A DNA stretch of 64,000 bases from Gammaproteobacteria bacterium (GTDB lineage: Bacteria; Pseudomonadota; Gammaproteobacteria; Pseudomonadales; Pseudomonadaceae): NCBI GenBank assembly GCA_018816095.1, contig JAHIWP010000036.1, positions 1 to 64,000 on the forward strand, in the 5' to 3' direction. Below are positions 61,166 through 64,000 of this stretch, in pieces; the stretch's first letter is position 1, and the number at the start of each line of letters is the position of its first letter. A program made the position numbers and the translations under genes. Under the pieces are notes generated by a model that worked only from the letters and a program-made list of their open reading frames with translations, was not told the DNA's origin and did no database searches.

Positions 61166-61840
61166 TCAATTCGCGCCACGGTACAGTCCGTGCGCATGGA
61201 TATAGGCCAGTACCGCGTCAGGCACTAAAAAGCGTGCCGACTTTCCGCTCGCCAGTAGCGCGCGGATCTGGGTGGCCGACACCGCCAAGGGTGTCTGCCA
61301 GATAAAAGCAATTTGCCCACTCGGCCCACTCAGGGCCGATGGGTCACTCACACTGCGCGCGGCCAACAGGTTACGCAGCGCTTCGGGCGCCTCACTGTTG
61401 GCATCCGGACGCTGCAACACCAAGATATGGCAATGCTCCAACAACTCATCCCAGCGCTGCCAACCGGGCAAGCCACAGAAGGCATCCCAGCCCAGGATGA
61501 GCAACAACTGGTCATCGTCCGCCAACTCAGCGCGCAATGACTCCAACGTATCGATGCTGTAGGACGGCTTGTCGCGTTTCAGTTCGCGATCATCCACCTG
61601 CAGCACAGTGGCGCCCGCAAGCGCCAGTTCAACCATAGCCAGGCGATCCATCGCACTGACCTGCGGTGCGCTGCGGTGCGGCGGCCGCGCATTGGGTATC
61701 AGGCGCAGCTCATCCAATAACAGCGCCTCGGCGACTTCCACGGCGCTGCGCAAATGACCGATATGCACCGGATCAAAGGTGCCACCGAGCACACCGATGC
61801 GGCGGGCGTCGGTACGTCGGACGCCGTCGCGTCGGGCCAT
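61166..61840 (-). CDS. nadD: Nicotinate-nucleotide adenylyltransferase
   Basis: NadD converts nicotinate mononucleotide to its adenine dinucleotide in NAD synthesis. The 224-residue protein has the nucleotidyl-transferase motif [13 protein letters not shown] (19-31) and the ISATQIR-like [10 protein letters not shown] near the C-terminus. Its ATG overlaps the proA stop (TGATG). The N-terminal 14 residues are rich in Arg and Asp and slightly longer than in some homologs. Confidence 0.95.
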   Translation of the reverse strand: MARRDGVRRTDARRIGVLGGTFDPVHIGHLRSAVEVAEALLLDELRLIPNARPPHRSAPQVSAMDRLAMVELALAGATVLQVDDRELKRDKPSYSIDTLESLRAELADDDQLLLILGWDAFCGLPGWQRWDELLEHCHILVLQRPDANSEAPEALRNLLAARSVSDPSALSGPSGQIAFIWQTPLAVSATQIRALLASGKSARFLVPDAVLAYIHAHGLYRGAN

Positions 61841-63105
61841 CAGGTACGGATATGCCCGTCGCCGAACACCACATACTTCTCGCTGGTCAGGCCATCCAGG
61901 CCGACCGGGCCACGGGCATGCAACTTGTCCGTGGAGATACCGATTTCCGCACCCAAACCGTACTCAAACCCATCGGCAAAGCGGGTCGAGGCGTTGACCA
62001 TCACCGAGGCGGAATCCACTTCGGTCAGGAAGCGCCGCGCATCACTGAAGTTCTCGGTAATGATCGAGTCGGTGTGCTTGGAACCGTAGTGGTTGATGTG
62101 CTCAATCGCTGTTTCCAGCGAATCAACAATACGAATCGCCAGGATCGGCGCGTTGTATTCGGCAAACCAGTCGTCTTCGCTCGCTTCCAACACATCACTG
62201 CCCAGCAGTGCGCGGGTCGCGGCATCGCCACGCAGTTCAACGCCCTTGTCGCGGTAGATAGCGGCCAGAGACGGCAACACCTTGGCGGCAACGGCGCTAT
62301 GCACCAGCAAGGTTTCCATGGCATTGCATGGCGAGTAACGCTGGGTCTTGGCGTTATCGGCAACCCGAATCGCCTTGTCGAGATCGGCGGCGACGTCGAT
62401 GTAGACGTGGCACACGCCATCCAAATGCTTGATCACCGGCACCTTGGCATCGCGGCTGATGCGCTCGATCAGGCCCTTACCACCACGCGGCACGATCACA
62501 TCCACGAACTCGGGCATGGTGATCAGCGCACCGACAGCGGCGCGGTCAGTGGTTTCCACCACTTGCACGGCGCTGGCAGGCAAGCCAGCTTCGCTCAAAC
62601 CCAGCTGAATGCAGCGGGCAATCGCCTGGTTGGAATGAATCGCCTCGGAGCCGCCACGCAGAATGGTCGCATTACCGGATTTCAGGCACAGGCTGGCGGC
62701 ATCGATGGTCACGTTCGGCCGCGACTCATAAATGATGCCAATCACGCCAAGCGGCACACGCATCTTGCCGACCTGAATACCGGACGGCATAAAGCGCATG
62801 TCGCGGATCTCACCAATCGGGTCTGGCAGCGTGGCGACCTGACGCAGACCTTCGATCATGCTGTCGATCACCGCTGGGGTCAGCGCCAGACGATCGACCA
62901 TGGCCGGTTCCAGACCGCTGGCGCGCGCGGCGGCCAGGTCCAGTTCATTGGCACTGGCCAACTCGCTGCGCGCAGCATCCAGCGCGGCGGCAGCGGCTTG
63001 CAGCGCACGATTTTTCTGCGCAGTACTGGCGCGCGCAAGCACACGCGAGGCGCTGCGAGCGGCCTGTCCCAGGCGGGTCATATAGTCGAGCACGGACTCA
63101 GTCAT
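61840..63105 (-). CDS. proA: Gamma-glutamyl phosphate reductase
   Basis: ProA reduces glutamyl 5-phosphate to the semialdehyde in proline synthesis. The 421-residue aldehyde-dehydrogenase-like protein has the [19 protein letters not shown] N-terminal region ([15 protein letters not shown]), the [10 protein letters not shown] segment and an active-site cysteine in [12 protein letters not shown]. The ATG at 63105 is chosen; the frame is open for 40 more codons upstream without similarity. It heads the long minus-strand run down to lipB. Confidence 0.97.
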   Translation of the reverse strand: MTESVLDYMTRLGQAARSASRVLARASTAQKNRALQAAAAALDAARSELASANELDLAAARASGLEPAMVDRLALTPAVIDSMIEGLRQVATLPDPIGEIRDMRFMPSGIQVGKMRVPLGVIGIIYESRPNVTIDAASLCLKSGNATILRGGSEAIHSNQAIARCIQLGLSEAGLPASAVQVVETTDRAAVGALITMPEFVDVIVPRGGKGLIERISRDAKVPVIKHLDGVCHVYIDVAADLDKAIRVADNAKTQRYSPCNAMETLLVHSAVAAKVLPSLAAIYRDKGVELRGDAATRALLGSDVLEASEDDWFAEYNAPILAIRIVDSLETAIEHINHYGSKHTDSIITENFSDARRFLTEVDSASVMVNASTRFADGFEYGLGAEIGISTDKLHARGPVGLDGLTSEKYVVFGDGHIRT

Positions 63106-63287
63106 AGTCTTGGCGGGTCTGGCGGTTGAAAAAAGTCGCTGAGTATAACGGTCGCGCCGCTCCACGCCCAGCGCTGCGCGGCGGACGGTAGGCGCGAAGC
63201 AGCAGACACGCGCGCATTCAGGCACGCTTCATGCGCTTATTGTTACTATCGCCCACCCCATGTACCGCCGAGCAACCGTGACAGCGC

Positions 63288-64000
63288 ATGCCACACGCCC
63301 CCAACCCTAGCCCGCCCTGGCCCCAAGGCCGCGCCCTGCCGGCGAGCTTTTTCGACCGCGATGCACGCGTGTTGGCGCGCGAACTGCTCGGCAAGGTAAT
63401 TCGCCATAAGCACGGCGAGCACTGGCTGAGCGCACGGATTATTGAAACCGAAGCCTATTACCTAAGCGAGAAAGGCAGTCACGCGTCCCTCGGCTATACC
63501 CATAAACGCCGAGCGCTGTTTATGGCGGGCGGGCACATTTATATGTACTACGCGCGCGGCGGCGATTCACTGAACTTTAGCGCTCAGGGGCCGGGCAACG
63601 CAGTGCTGATCAAATCCGCCTACCCGTGGCAGGACACGCACAGCGGCGCGGATGCCGTAGCCCAGATGCAACGCAACAACCCCGACCGCCAAGGCCGAGC
63701 ACGCCCGCTAGACAAACTGTGCAATGGCCAAACCCTGCTGTGCAAAGCCCTCGGACTAAAAGTGCCCGATTGGGACGCACAACCCTTCGATGAGCAGCGT
63801 TTGTTTGTCGAAGACCTCGAGCACGCCCCCGCGCACGTCGTGCAATGCACGCGCCTGGGCATCCCCCAGGGCCGAGACGAGCAACTGCCCTACCGTTTTG
63901 TCGACGCCGACTTTGCCCGCCATTGCACGCGTAACCCACTGCGCCGCGGACAACTAGCCGGCCAGGATTATCACTTACTCAGCCGTACGGACAATCATCG
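63288..64000 (+). CDS. 3-methyladenine DNA glycosylase (AAG/Mpg family), 3' end cut by the window
   Basis: This enzyme excises alkylated purines from DNA, starting base-excision repair. The frame from the ATG at 63288 stays open to the window end (237 codons). Family features include FFDRDARVLARELLGKVI, RIIETEAYYLSEKGSHAS, the GHIYMYYARGGDSLNF segment with the DNA-intercalating tyrosine region, and GPGNAVLIKSA. It is divergent from proA across 182 bases. No clear ribosome site is visible, so the start is moderately sure. Confidence 0.9.
   Translation, partial: MPHAPNPSPPWPQGRALPASFFDRDARVLARELLGKVIRHKHGEHWLSARIIETEAYYLSEKGSHASLGYTHKRRALFMAGGHIYMYYARGGDSLNFSAQGPGNAVLIKSAYPWQDTHSGADAVAQMQRNNPDRQGRARPLDKLCNGQTLLCKALGLKVPDWDAQPFDEQRLFVEDLEHAPAHVVQCTRLGIPQGRDEQLPYRFVDADFARHCTRNPLRRGQLAGQDYHLLSRTDNH

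Noticed and set aside
61666..63129. 487-codon plus-strand open frame opposite nadD and proA
   Set aside because: It spans two certain genes on the other strand, has no ribosome site or recognisable domain, and is explained by codon bias.

Overview
The window is a gene-dense, GC-rich housekeeping segment of a gammaproteobacterial chromosome, almost certainly Pseudomonas sensu lato. The reasons are the gene order (murA-hisGDC; ibaG-mlaBCDEF; kdsDC-lptCAB-rpoN-hpf-ptsN-rapZ-ptsO; pmbA-yjgA-tldD; rng-maf-mreDCB; gatCAB; roxSR-dpp; leuS-lptE-holA; lipA-lipB-ybeD-dacC-rlpA-mltB-rodA-pbpA-rlmH-rsfS-nadD-proA) and protein sequences that read as typical pseudomonad orthologs. I cannot assign a species. 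I see no tRNA, rRNA, CRISPR array, prophage or complete insertion sequence, and no gene-free stretch longer than 300 bases.

Layout. 1-8.1 kb (minus strand): the 5' end of a probable group II intron sits directly after the hisC terminator, followed upstream by hisC, hisD, hisG, murA, ibaG and mlaBCDEF (retrograde phospholipid transport). 8.3-15.5 kb (plus): Kdo synthesis (kdsD, kdsC), LPS export (lptC, lptA, lptB), rpoN, hpf and the nitrogen PTS (ptsN, rapZ, ptsO). 15.5-28.6 kb (mostly minus): TldE/TldD, yjgA (plus), an amidohydrolase, the giant AsmA-like yhdP, rng, maf and mreDCB. 28.8-34.1 kb (plus): gatCAB, a small double-psi beta-barrel lipoprotein, a Ca/Na-type antiporter and a carboxymuconolactone-decarboxylase-like protein. 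34.2-37.1 kb (minus): an AEC transporter and the redox two-component pair roxSR. 37.3-44.2 kb (plus): a SIMPL-domain protein and a dppABCDF dipeptide ABC operon. 44.2-45.5 kb (minus): a DUF218 protein and a YbeL-like zinc-ribbon protein. 45.6-52.8 kb (plus): leuS, lptE, holA, arfA, an SltB3-type transglycosylase and lipA. 52.9-63.1 kb (minus): lipB, ybeD, dacC, rlpA, mltB, rodA, pbpA, rlmH, rsfS, nadD and proA. The window ends inside a plus-strand 3-methyladenine DNA glycosylase gene.

Many of these genes build the envelope: peptidoglycan precursor synthesis (MurA), elongation (MreBCD, RodA, PBP2), remodelling (DacC, MltB, SltB3, RlpA), LPS core sugar and export (KdsDC, LptCABE) and outer-membrane lipid asymmetry (Mla, YhdP). 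The others serve translation, nitrogen regulation and lipoate, NAD, proline and histidine synthesis.

No novel multigene system is visible. The points worth attention lie between or inside ordinary genes: the terminator-targeted group II intron; a perfect 12-bp hairpin inside arfA that fits self-limiting nonstop mRNA control; a probable non-AUG start for mreC beside a terminator-like hairpin after mreB; REP-like palindromes at three sites; a 141-bp inverted-repeat element between dppB and dppC; and hairpins or palindromes ahead of dppA, rpoN, lipA and hisD.
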